Assembly: GCA_937888615.1 (NCBI GenBank)
Contig: CALABZ010000340.1
Coordinates: forward strand, 1-18,658
Length of the DNA stretch: 18,658 nucleotides
Source: an uncultured Lentisphaeria bacterium
GTDB taxonomy: Bacteria; Verrucomicrobiota; Lentisphaeria; Victivallales; Victivallaceae
Direction of reading: 5' to 3'
Positions 7,012 through 14,796 of the stretch are shown piece after piece. Each line of letters begins with the position of its first letter. Position 1 is the first letter of the stretch. The position numbers and the translations under genes are program-made. Under the pieces are notes generated by a model. That model did not search any database, was not told the origin of the DNA, and saw nothing but the letters and a program-made list of their open reading frames with translations.

Positions 7012-7754
7012 TAGGGAACTCCCTTAAAGGAATCGTCCGGCATATCCGTAATGACATAATCAATTTCCTGCGGAGAAAGGATTCTGTGACAACAACGTTT
7101 TCCCACTTTGGTGTGGTCACAGAGTAAAATGTGCTTTTCCGCGCAACTGACCATGGCGTGACTGATGGAGGCCGAGTCGATATCCTGGGAGAACGCTCCA
7201 ATCCCGGGCAGCAGGCTGTCGCATCCCAGAAAAGCCATGTCGGCATGGAAATTGGCGAACGTGGTAGTGGAAATCGGACCGCAAAAATCCAGATTCCCGA
7301 TTCGGAAACGACCTCCCACCAGGTGTATTTCAATGCCTTTGATCCCACCAAAGGTTTCGATAACCGCCAGGGCGGAAGTTATGATCCGCAACGGTGTTTT
7401 TTCCTTCAACTTCAACTGTGCGGCGAAATGCCAGCAGGTCGTTCCGCTGTCGATAACAATGGTCATGCCGGGTTTGACCAATTCCGTGGCCGCCGCCGCG
7501 ATGGCGAGTTTTTGATCGTGTTGAAACATGCTGCGTTGTTCAAAAGTACGCAGCACCAGAGATTGCTGGACCGCGCTGCGAGCCCCTCCGAACGTACGAA
7601 CCAGAAGACCGTCTTTTTCCATTCCCAGCAAATCACGGCGTATCGTGGCTTCCGAAGCACCGGTCAGCTTGACTAATTCCGGTACGCTTACTTCCGGTAC
7701 ATCCTGAATGTAGTTCAATATTTTCGTTTGTCTCTGTAACGATGCTTGTCCCAT
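6990..7754 (-). CDS. DeoR-family transcriptional regulator
   Basis: This 254-residue protein has the standard DeoR layout. An N-terminal winged helix-turn-helix covers about residues 5-57 (VSVPELVKLTGASEATIRRD, then GLLVRTFGGA). The C-terminal sugar-phosphate sensor domain has IDSGTT (101-106) and LLCDHTK near residue 220, both characteristic of the family. Members usually repress sugar-catabolic operons and are released by a phosphorylated sugar, which fits the adjacent kinase. The ATG at 7754 has AAAGGA seven bases upstream. The gene converges with the kinase and overlaps it by 22 bases, and it diverges from the esterase gene. The likely targets are the two AT-rich control regions in this window; that is inference from position and shared motifs. 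Confidence 0.94.
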   Translation of the reverse strand: MGQASLQRQTKILNYIQDVPEVSVPELVKLTGASEATIRRDLLGMEKDGLLVRTFGGARSAVQQSLVLRTFEQRSMFQHDQKLAIAAAATELVKPGMTIVIDSGTTCWHFAAQLKLKEKTPLRIITSALAVIETFGGIKGIEIHLVGGRFRIGNLDFCGPISTTTFANFHADMAFLGCDSLLPGIGAFSQDIDSASISHAMVSCAEKHILLCDHTKVGKRCCHRILSPQEIDYVITDMPDDSFKGVPYQVVLAK

Positions 7755-7798
7755 TGTTTTTTCCTTTACTTTAAACTATTTTCAATGTTTTTTTGTAA

Positions 7799-7826
7799 AA
7801 TTTAATCAAAATTTATGTTTTGTCAA
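7799..7826 (-). promoter_or_regulatory. Putative promoter for the DeoR regulator
   Basis: On the minus strand a perfect TTGACA (complement of 7821-7826) is followed after 16 bases by TAAATT (complement of 7799-7804), four of six matches to the -10 consensus. The transcript would start near 7792, about 38 bases before the regulator's ATG. The gap 7755-8075 (about 320 bases, strongly AT-rich) holds this promoter, the esterase promoter and a hairpin-like box, and no gene that I can see. Confidence 0.5.
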
Positions 7827-7963
7827 TATAATTGCTTGTTTTTATCATCTTTATTTATATTACATCCTCATTTGGAGATTGTCAAGCTTACTGCATCATT
7901 CAAATATTTTGTTTTAAAAATTCGGTGAATTAATGGTGTTTGGATGTAGTTTTTTTAAAGCTT

Positions 7964-7980
7964 ATGATTTTTTCAATCAT
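7964..7980. promoter_or_regulatory. Candidate regulator box (ATGATT-N5-AATCAT inverted repeat)
   Basis: ATGATT (7964-7969) and AATCAT (7975-7980) are exact inverted repeats. The stretch TGATTTTTTCAATC (7965-7978) closely matches TGATTTTTCAATC at 2736-2748 and TGATTGTTTCAAGC at 2663-2676, both lying on -35 boxes in the other control region. It sits 26 bases upstream of the esterase -35 box. It could be a shared operator, although AT-rich composition lowers the weight of the match. Confidence 0.4.
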
Positions 7981-8006
7981 TTTTTAATGAAAACAAAGTT
8001 TTATGC

Positions 8007-8035
8007 TTGACAAAATCATGAAAATATGTTATTAT
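8007..8035 (+). promoter_or_regulatory. Strong sigma-70-type promoter upstream of the esterase gene
   Basis: A perfect TTGACA (8007-8012) is separated by exactly 17 bases from TATTAT (8030-8035), five of six matches to TATAAT. The transcript should start near 8042. It leaves either about 37 bases to the first in-frame ATG (8079) or about 200 bases to the region where the signal peptide is encoded. An AAAAC-AAA-GTTTT inverted repeat (7990-8002) lies just upstream of the -35 box. Confidence 0.75.
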
Positions 8036-8078
8036 CAATAAGAGTCAAAAAAAATATTTTGAATCGGACCTGATATTG

Positions 8079-8957
8079 ATGTCAATAACAATTAATAAAA
8101 ACGAGGGTGTTTTGTTGTATAGAACAATAAATTTCGGAATTGAAAGCAATCGCTTTGACGATTCCCCTTGCAAACGAAAGGGTTACAAAAGTTCGAATTT
8201 CGTTGGAAACAGCAGCCTCGAATTACTTCATGGTTACAAATGTTTAAAAAGAATATTATGGGGGGTTTCACTAATGCTTTCTTTTGATATGTTCGCCGCT
8301 GATATCTGGCTGGTGGGAGATTCCACAATGTGCGATTATCCCCGTAACAGTATGCAACAGGGTTGGGGAATGCATTTGCCGCAGTTTTGCAAAAAAGGCG
8401 TGAAAGTTTACAATTGTGCCAAGGGGGGGCGGTCGACCAAGAGTTTTCGTGAACAAGGTTTTTGGAAAAAAATGATTGCCGAAGTAAAAGAAGGCGATTT
8501 TGTTCTGTTGGGCATGGCCATCAATGACAGTGCCAACAAGAAGATTCGGCCTCAAAACCATACCGAGCTGGGGGGAGAGTTTGAAGACAACCTGAAACAG
8601 TATATCAAGGAAATCCGGCAAAAAGGCGCGATTCCGATGCTGACGACATCCACAGTAATATATTCAGCTAACGGACTCACCCGTAACGCCGGAACTTTGC
8701 GGAAATATAATGAGGCTATCATTCTTGTTGCGAAAGAAACCGGCACGGATATCGTGGACCTTAACGACTGCGCTTTCCGGAAAATAAAAGCAATGCAGTT
8801 CGCGGAAGTCTATCCGATGTATATGGCGTCGGCAGATACTGAAGAGCAAAAAAATGATTATTGCCATACCACGGCAAAAGGTGCGCTTTTCTTTAGCGAC
8901 TGCTTTGTTCAACTGTGCAAAAAAGACAAGTTGCCGATTGCGGCATTGTTGAAGTGA
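8079..8957 (+). CDS. Secreted SGNH esterase, CE12-like (rhamnogalacturonan acetylesterase family)
   Basis: The catalytic domain has all SGNH blocks. Numbered from an in-frame TTG at 8076, they are GDST with nucleophile Ser83, NCAKGGRSTKSF (113-124) with the conserved Gly, GMAIND with Asn150, and DYCH with Asp261 and His264. Such enzymes remove acetyl groups from pectic polysaccharides outside the cell. The mature part of about 218 residues suits the family. The 5' end is odd: a hydrophobic signal segment (LKRILWGVSLMLSFDMFAA) is preceded in frame by about 57 residues unlike a signal peptide. Possible starts are ATG 8079 (no ribosome site) and TTG 8115 (GAGG eight bases upstream). An ATG at 8240, one frame off, would give MFKKNIMGVSLMLSF if the G6 run at 8260-8265 lost one base. 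The true start is unresolved; the function call is solid. Confidence 0.85.
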   Translation: MSITINKNEGVLLYRTINFGIESNRFDDSPCKRKGYKSSNFVGNSSLELLHGYKCLKRILWGVSLMLSFDMFAADIWLVGDSTMCDYPRNSMQQGWGMHLPQFCKKGVKVYNCAKGGRSTKSFREQGFWKKMIAEVKEGDFVLLGMAINDSANKKIRPQNHTELGGEFEDNLKQYIKEIRQKGAIPMLTTSTVIYSANGLTRNAGTLRKYNEAIILVAKETGTDIVDLNDCAFRKIKAMQFAEVYPMYMASADTEEQKNDYCHTTAKGALFFSDCFVQLCKKDKLPIAALLK

Positions 8958-9144
8958 ATCACGGTAGGAAGTAAAAACACTTGAATGAAAATTACAGGAA
9001 AGTATAAAACATTGAAATCAGTTCAATTAAAAATTTAATACAGGGGGCAAGGCATACGAAAAGGGCAAAAATCGGAAGAGCGCAGGTTTATTTCAGTAGA
9101 AATATAATAATTCTCAAAACTTTTAATCAAGGAGAAGGACGAAA

Positions 9145-9864
9145 ATGAAAAGGATAAAATTCACGCTCATAGAGTTACTCGTTGTGATCGCGATCATAGC
9201 AATTCTTGCCGCAATGTTGCTTCCGGCACTGAATAAGGCGAGAGATAAAGCCAAAAATACCATCTGTATCAACAACATGAAACAACTCGGGATGAGCGGC
9301 TTGTCATATGCGAACGACAATGAAGAGTGGCTTATGAGTTTCTTTTACGTACATCATCATATATTTTGCCGTAACTGGTGGGCCAGCGTACCGGGAGCAG
9401 TAGCGGGACGCGGCGGCAATATGACAGCATATCTAGGTGGTCCCTACAATGATGATTACGGGGTTTTCGAGATTGCACTGTGTCCGACCGGCAATCGCTT
9501 CACCAATATGGTGCGTACCAAGAACAATTATGTCGCTCCAATGACCGGAGATCCTGTTTACAGCTATGGATGGAATGGATATCTCGTTGGAGATGTTGCC
9601 TTCACTGACAGGGAAAACATAAAACGGGTTTCAAACCCAACTGCCAGGATGTTGCTTTCTGAAATAGGAGCGGACATGGTGTACACCACATCCGGTGTAG
9701 CGGATGCCTGCAGTGCATTCGACCGTTCAAGAGCGTCGTTCCGCCATTCCCGCAAATGTAATTTCACGATGCTTGATGGTCATGTTGAAACCCGGGATTA
9801 TCTGGAAACTCCGCTTCATGGTTCTCATCTGACCGACCCTACGAATTTTATGCGTACATGGTAA
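9145..9864 (+). CDS. Pseudopilin-like protein with H-X9-DG domain
   Basis: This 239-residue protein starts with a type IV pilin/type II secretion pseudopilin segment: a short basic tail, then FTLIELLVVIAI and a hydrophobic helix to about residue 28. Processing would fall before Phe6, and Glu10 is the conserved +5 Glu of the mature form. The residue before the cleavage site is Lys5 instead of the usual Gly, a variation I recall in Lentisphaerae copies. Near the end His201 and Asp211-Gly212 form the H-X9-DG motif that defines the prepilin-type processing-associated family. The ATG follows AAGG at six bases. Members are abundant in PVC genomes beside polysaccharide-degrading enzymes; their exact role is unknown, with surface assembly, secretion or glycan capture proposed. 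It is an envelope protein embedded between secreted enzyme genes. Confidence 0.93.
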   Translation: MKRIKFTLIELLVVIAIIAILAAMLLPALNKARDKAKNTICINNMKQLGMSGLSYANDNEEWLMSFFYVHHHIFCRNWWASVPGAVAGRGGNMTAYLGGPYNDDYGVFEIALCPTGNRFTNMVRTKNNYVAPMTGDPVYSYGWNGYLVGDVAFTDRENIKRVSNPTARMLLSEIGADMVYTTSGVADACSAFDRSRASFRHSRKCNFTMLDGHVETRDYLETPLHGSHLTDPTNFMRTW

Positions 9865-10254
9865 AATTTGGGCACAAAAAACTGGCAAGAGCTTATCTGA
9901 CTTTAGAATCGGCTAAGGACGGAGCTTTAAGTTTGCCGGGTAAACTATTACTCAAGTTCTTTGATTCGTGCTTGAAGTCTAGATACTTGATGATTGTCTA
10001 TATCCATGGCAAATTTGAGTTCATAAACTCTTTTGCGGAAATAATCTTTTTCCGCAAGAATGCGCTCAGAGGCTTCACCGTTAAGAAAAATGCAAAAATT
10101 GTTAGATGGCCAATAAGGGCGTTTGACATTTCGGGTGCTATTCGTTGATATCTGTTTGGATTCGCTGCAATGTAAAACAGTTCAACCGAAGAACAAAACT
10201 GGAAATGGGTATTCTCAAAAAACAAGCGATTCAAACTTGAACACGGAGACAAAA
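9865..10254. other. 390-base gap without a convincing intact gene
   Basis: Between the pseudopilin stop and the large hydrolase start I find no intact gene. A plus-strand frame at 9858-10148 overlaps the pilin stop, has no family resemblance, and looks like the antisense of a more protein-like minus-strand frame (9948-10181). I see no clear promoter or hairpin for the hydrolase here. The hydrolase ribosome site GGAG is at 10245-10248. Confidence 0.5.
9948..10181 (-). pseudogene. Possible gene remnant: minus-strand C-terminal coiled-coil fragment
   Basis: The minus strand is open from a TGA at 10182-10184 to a TAA at 9948-9950, about 77 codons. The reading is hydrophilic and protein-like, with KRPYWPSNN in the middle and a charged heptad-like tail (SERILAEKDYFRKRVYELKF, then VSRLQARIKELE). 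There is no usable start codon except an ATG about 20 codons from the end, so it cannot be an intact gene. It may be the tail of a decayed transposase or other coiled-coil protein, but no terminal inverted repeats or target duplications were visible. I do not recognise the family. Confidence 0.3.
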
Positions 10255-13200
10255 ATGATAATTTCAAGAAACTATGGGACGGCAGTGATGGCTGATTTTA
10301 AACGAAAGGGTACTTTTCTTGTCCTGATTCTGATGATGGCGACGCTTTGCGGAGCCGACTCGTTGATAAATGCCAAGTGGGGATTTCGTGTACGCGGGGG
10401 AGCCGTCGGCGAGGTGAAAATCGAAGAAGATAAATTCATTGCACGCCGCGACAACAGCTCCGGAGAGGTTCTGGTTCTGGGCGACCGCAAATTCGAGGCG
10501 TTTCCGAATTCGCTCTATCAATTTGAAGTGGAGCTTACCGGCCCGGAAAACGGCGCGGTTCGCATGCTGATTCCGGCATTCGGCGGAAAACCCAGAAGCT
10601 ATCCGGACTCCGGCGTTTTCTCCACGACCGGCAAGTTACAAAAAATCACTTTTGACGTCGCCACATTGGATAAGGAAAACGCGCTCGGCTTCACTTTTTT
10701 CGCCGTCAAACCCGGCGTCTACACCGTGAATGCGGTAAGGATGAGACGGATCGGAGCCAATCCCGGCGGCAGTGCCGGACTTGTCCCCAAGGCCGATGAA
10801 AATTTATTGAAGCTCGGCGTTTGGCACGTTCAGACTTTGGACAACGCCAAAGGCGAGGGCGTGGTAAACAAAGATGAAATTATTGCCGAACGTTTCAACA
10901 CTCTCGGAACCGTCGCCGTTACTTGGAGCGGGAAAGTCGCCGTCAAACCCGGAACGCGTTACCGCGTCAATATGGCTGTCAATGGTCCCAATGACGGTTC
11001 GTTTGTCATTACGGCTCCAGTTTACGGAGATAGTAAACGTAAAAATCCGCCTACACGTTTTTTCGGCAGCAACGGCGGGCGTGAGGTATCATATCTTGAT
11101 TTCGACACACTGTCCGGCGACTCCGCGTTCACTATCCAGTTCGCCTGTATCAAACCGGGTAAATATGTGATTGATTCGGTCACGGTAACGACTATTGATC
11201 CCGATGCCGAGTATGCCGATATGCAAAAGAGTTTTCAGGAGGTATGGCATAGCGGGGACGTTCCGCAGGCGGATTCGCGCTATTCCAAAAACTTCAAATT
11301 TGCCGATGGACGTTTTTTCGGAAAAATGGCGGTGCTTTTGAAACAGGCATTTCCGATGCGCAGACTGCTGCTTGACTCCGAATACAGTCCGGACGACCGC
11401 GTTGGAATTGAATTGGTCGCACGCGATGTCAATCGGCGCGAGCTTTTGCGCGCCGCTGCGACTGCGAAAGGAGTTTTGATTCCGGAAAAGGCGGCCTATA
11501 CCTATTTGGAATTGACCGCGCCCTCCGACGGCGCCCCGTATCGCAAACTGGTTGTTCGCAACGATGTCAATGCTCCAGAGTCATTTCACTGGCGGCAGTG
11601 GAACAGTTTTGAGGTCGGCAATCCGCGCAAAGTTCCGACACGTTACCGGACACGATTCAATCTGGCAAAACTTCCAGTTGGAGCGATCGGACGCTTTTGT
11701 ACCTATGCCAGAATTTTTATCAACGGCAAACCCTTCGGCTCCGGCGCTTCCGGAGACACCACCAGATACTACCGCAATATACTGGGTGCGCTCAAAACCG
11801 GTGAAAACGAAATAGTTATCGACGCCGCAAATCCCGAACACCAGTCGCTGCAGATAGACGTGCTTCTGGGCTTCGACGACGGAACACAACGCGTTTTGCG
11901 CAGTGACGACGGTACATGGATGATGTGCGAATATGATTCAACGCAGTGGCGCAAAGTACCGGTACTGCTTTCGACCTACAAGCCGGAACACTTCAGTCAA
12001 CGCTGGATTTCACCCGGAGAGATGCCCGACGAGGTAGTTCCAGTTGTGGAGTTCAAGGGGAATGCCGAATTCTCCAAAAACGAAATTTCAGCGCAAAAAA
12101 GTTTGCCGACCGAGCTGGAGCTGGATCTTAAATCATGGATGTTTCTGGGAGCCAATCGTTTCGATATCGCCATTGTCGACTCCAACAACGTCAAACATTG
12201 GCGTCAGACTGTTTTCGGTGACGGAATCGACATGGTTAAGGGCGTGAACGGCAAAATCAAATTTAAGTTCGGCCTCTGTACCGAATTTTTGAAGCCGGGA
12301 ACTTATCACCTCGAAACTCCGGTTTTTCTCAAAGGAAAAATCGCCGGCTCGTTCAAAGTACTTAAAGCCTGCGACTCAAAGCTGGATTTCGCCGTTGATT
12401 ATGATGGATTCATGCCGATGTTCCGGGTTAACGGTCAACGGATTCCGGCGACGATCTACCGCCATTACAGCCGCTTCAAAATCGGCAAGGAAAACTACTT
12501 TTTACAGGATTTCTGGCGCGGAATGCTCAAGGACGGCAAGGTCAGGATTCATATAGCCAACGCCGAAATGGGGCCGGATATCCATAAAAATGCCAATGTA
12601 AGCAGCGGCGATATGTGGATCGGCAAAGACAAATATGATTTTGGCATTCTCGACAAAATGGTCGAAAATATACTCGCCGTAGATCCAGATTCACTGATTT
12701 TTCTGAGCATCGGATTCGACGCGCCACAATGGTACCTCAAGGAGAATCCGGATACGCGTGTAATCTGGCACAACGGAGAAAGCGGCAAAGGTGTGAGCTG
12801 GGCCTCTGAGAAATGGCGCAAGGACTCCACTGCAGCTCTGCGCGAGCTGATGCGCTACTGCGCCGCCAAACCATACGCCTCGCGTATTGTCGGACTCTTT
12901 ATCAGCGGAGGATACGATGGTCAGTGGTGGAACCATTTGGATATGAATTTTCCGTTCAAAATAACCGATTATCATCCGGATATGCTCCAGAGGTTCCGCC
13001 ACTTTTTGCGCGCCCGGTACAACAACGACGTCAACGCCTTGCGAGTCGCGTGGAACGACAAAAATGTGACATTTGACAACGCCCTGATGCCGAGTTTTGA
13101 ACAACGCCGAGGCAAGGGCTTTTACATGGACCCGAAACAAGGCGCAATTCAGGTGGTCGATTACATCATGGCGCAGGCCGATTCGCTTAAAACTCACCTT

Positions 13201-14577
13201 GAAGAGCTTTTTGCGGCTGGCAAATCATTCAATCCGCGCATGTTTACCGGCAGCTATTATGTGCCGAACTGGGATTGCTCCTACCGCTGGGGACAGGCGC
13301 AGCGCCAGATGACCGACTCCATGCTCGACAGCAAACTATACGACTTCGGTGCAAGTCCCATGGCGTACTTGTATCGGACCCCGAACAAAATCGGACATCC
13401 CTTGTACGGACGCAATCAATACTTCCGCGTCAACCGCAAACTGGAGATTTTCGAGGACGATAACCGTACCTTCAAATTCGCCCAAATGCCGGTCGCCATG
13501 TGGGGCAATTACACTCCGTCGGATTGCGTCGATACTATGCGGCGCAACTACGCGCAACGGCTCTGTCTGGGCGCTGGCGTCTGGTATTATGACATTTTCG
13601 GAGCTTTTTACGACGATCCGTTGATGACACGTATTATGATGGAGGAACAACTGCTCTGGATTTTGGGCAACGAGTTTGCCGAACTTCCGGAACTTAACGC
13701 CCACGCCGCGAATCTACGGATTATTGGTACTTTCAACCATCGGCGTATGACCACCAATGCCGATCTTGCCCAAACCCATTTCTGGCGGCGGCAGGAGAAT
13801 TGCACATATCCGGTTGATGATGTCTTTGTGCGTGATTTGGGCAATTCGCGCCTGCCGCAGTACAGGCTTTACTATATCGACGACGCGATTGCGCTCAATT
13901 CGGCTGAGCGCCAAAAAATTGAAGAGCTTAAGCGCGACGGAAACGTTTTGGTTTTTCAGCACGCCGCCGGATTTTCCGACTGGAAAAATCTCTCGGCGGT
14001 CAACATCTCGAAGCTGGCCGGGATAAATATCGTTGAAAGCAAACCGGGTGTGGATCTTTCTGATATGGCCTGGAAATTTTCCGACACGCGTCATCCACTT
14101 CTGGCTGGAACGCGCTCCGGAGAGTTGGCTCTGCGCAAGGGCGAGTATCTGGCCAAGCGCTTCGCGGTCAATGACGCCTCGGCGATCGCGTTGGGACACT
14201 ATCTTGACGGTGGAGAGGTCGCAGCGGCGGTGAAACATCACAAGAACTGGACGGCGGTCTATTTGCCGACGCTTCTGCCGCCGCCGGTGCTTCAACACAA
14301 TTTGGCGAAACTGGCCAAAATCCATGTGTTCACTGAGGCGCCTGTGGCGTTGCGTTCTGGCGGCCGCTTCGTCAGCGTTTATTGTTACAATGAACAGGTA
14401 AGCGGTAAATTACACTTCCCTGGGAAGTATGCGTTATATGAAGTTTTTTCAGGTACCATTCTAGCTCCAACAGATACGGTGGATTTTTCTTTGCATCGTG
14501 GCGACACGCTCCTGTATTTTGCAGGTACGCCCGCAGAAGTAAAGCAATTCGCAGATAAGATTCGTAAGGAATGGTAG
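10255..14577 (+). CDS. Large secreted TIM-barrel glycoside hydrolase, GH42-like, multidomain
   Basis: This is a 1440-residue secreted enzyme. ATG 10255 is chosen because GGAG lies six bases upstream and a signal peptide (FLVLILMMATLCGA, end near 34) follows; the frame stays open upstream to 10123 but without signal-like sequence. Two related beta-sandwich modules occupy about 37-166 and 184-314. A galactose-binding-like domain resembling those before alpha-L-rhamnosidases (ARIFINGKPFG) covers about 446-566. A GH42-like (beta/alpha)8 barrel spans about 716-1150, and a flavodoxin-like region similar to the GH42 trimerisation domain spans about 1154-1336, ending in a beta domain. Candidate catalytic regions are GLFISGGYDGQWW (Asp888, Gln890) and EIFEDDNRT (1064-1072). 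The usual acid/base Glu seems absent from the first. It should act on plant or algal polysaccharide outside the cytoplasm. The specific substrate is unknown. Confidence 0.82.
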   Translation: MIISRNYGTAVMADFKRKGTFLVLILMMATLCGADSLINAKWGFRVRGGAVGEVKIEEDKFIARRDNSSGEVLVLGDRKFEAFPNSLYQFEVELTGPENGAVRMLIPAFGGKPRSYPDSGVFSTTGKLQKITFDVATLDKENALGFTFFAVKPGVYTVNAVRMRRIGANPGGSAGLVPKADENLLKLGVWHVQTLDNAKGEGVVNKDEIIAERFNTLGTVAVTWSGKVAVKPGTRYRVNMAVNGPNDGSFVITAPVYGDSKRKNPPTRFFGSNGGREVSYLDFDTLSGDSAFTIQFACIKPGKYVIDSVTVTTIDPDAEYADMQKSFQEVWHSGDVPQADSRYSKNFKFADGRFFGKMAVLLKQAFPMRRLLLDSEYSPDDRVGIELVARDVNRRELLRAAATAKGVLIPEKAAYTYLELTAPSDGAPYRKLVVRNDVNAPESFHWRQWNSFEVGNPRKVPTRYRTRFNLAKLPVGAIGRFCTYARIFINGKPFGSGASGDTTRYYRNILGALKTGENEIVIDAANPEHQSLQIDVLLGFDDGTQRVLRSDDGTWMMCEYDSTQWRKVPVLLSTYKPEHFSQRWISPGEMPDEVVPVVEFKGNAEFSKNEISAQKSLPTELELDLKSWMFLGANRFDIAIVDSNNVKHWRQTVFGDGIDMVKGVNGKIKFKFGLCTEFLKPGTYHLETPVFLKGKIAGSFKVLKACDSKLDFAVDYDGFMPMFRVNGQRIPATIYRHYSRFKIGKENYFLQDFWRGMLKDGKVRIHIANAEMGPDIHKNANVSSGDMWIGKDKYDFGILDKMVENILAVDPDSLIFLSIGFDAPQWYLKENPDTRVIWHNGESGKGVSWASEKWRKDSTAALRELMRYCAAKPYASRIVGLFISGGYDGQWWNHLDMNFPFKITDYHPDMLQRFRHFLRARYNNDVNALRVAWNDKNVTFDNALMPSFEQRRGKGFYMDPKQGAIQVVDYIMAQADSLKTHLEELFAAGKSFNPRMFTGSYYVPNWDCSYRWGQAQRQMTDSMLDSKLYDFGASPMAYLYRTPNKIGHPLYGRNQYFRVNRKLEIFEDDNRTFKFAQMPVAMWGNYTPSDCVDTMRRNYAQRLCLGAGVWYYDIFGAFYDDPLMTRIMMEEQLLWILGNEFAELPELNAHAANLRIIGTFNHRRMTTNADLAQTHFWRRQENCTYPVDDVFVRDLGNSRLPQYRLYYIDDAIALNSAERQKIEELKRDGNVLVFQHAAGFSDWKNLSAVNISKLAGINIVESKPGVDLSDMAWKFSDTRHPLLAGTRSGELALRKGEYLAKRFAVNDASAIALGHYLDGGEVAAAVKHHKNWTAVYLPTLLPPPVLQHNLAKLAKIHVFTEAPVALRSGGRFVSVYCYNEQVSGKLHFPGKYALYEVFSGTILAPTDTVDFSLHRGDTLLYFAGTPAEVKQFADKIRKEW

Positions 14578-14620
14578 AAAGTACTATTGCGAAATATTTC
14601 TGCAAACGTCAGGACAGAAC

Positions 14621-14641
14621 TAAAAATTCTTGGAATTTTTA
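14621..14641 (+). terminator. AT-rich hairpin downstream of the large hydrolase
   Basis: Nine perfectly paired bases (TAAAAATTC at 14621-14629 with GAATTTTTA at 14633-14641) enclose a TTG loop, 44 bases after the hydrolase stop. The 3' arm itself supplies a T-run. The stem has only one G-C pair, so it would be a weak terminator or a transcript-stabilising or processing hairpin. Confidence 0.4.
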
Positions 14642-14700
14642 ATAATGATTTGGCTCGAAGAAGGCGGAGAAAAATATAAATTCGGCCTGATAAGGACATT

Positions 14701-14719
14701 GGGAATTTCGTTTATTCCC
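14701..14719. promoter_or_regulatory. Inverted repeat GGGAAT-N7-ATTCCC upstream of the beta-helix gene
   Basis: GGGAAT (14701-14706) and ATTCCC (14714-14719) are exact inverted repeats seven bases apart. A TATGAT -10-like box follows at 14735-14740, with only a poor -35 (TTTATT at 14711-14716, 18-base spacer). This would place the palindrome over the -35 region, a common operator position. The GC content stands out in an AT-rich gap. No regulator can be assigned. Confidence 0.35.
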
Positions 14720-14796
14720 GCAAATAGCATAAATTATGATTTTTAGTGTCAATGAAATTTTTCGAGAAATCACAATAACTTAATTATGGAGTTCGT

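Noticed and set aside
9011..9027. ATTGAA-N5-TTCAAT inverted repeat between the esterase and pseudopilin genes
   Set aside because: The stem is only six AT-rich base pairs, with no T-run after it and no clear promoter. It could be chance.
9103..9108. TATAAT upstream of the pseudopilin gene
   Set aside because: No -35 hexamer or extended -10 lies at a suitable distance, so I did not call a promoter.
9858..10148. Plus-strand open frame of 96 codons overlapping the pseudopilin stop
   Set aside because: It has no ribosome site and no recognisable motif, and most of it is antisense to a more protein-like minus-strand reading.
10123..10254. Upstream extension of the large hydrolase frame by 44 codons
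   Set aside because: It lacks a ribosome site and signal-like sequence. The ATG at 10255 has both a GGAG site and a following signal peptide.
12691..14325. Several antisense open frames of 78-203 codons across the large hydrolase gene
   Set aside because: The plus strand encodes one continuous multidomain protein here, and the antisense readings have no conserved features.
14645..14746. 33-codon open frame starting MIWLEEGGEKYKFG between the large hydrolase and the beta-helix gene
   Set aside because: The composition is plausible, but it is short, has only a distant GGA upstream, and shows no family resemblance. I could not support it as a gene.
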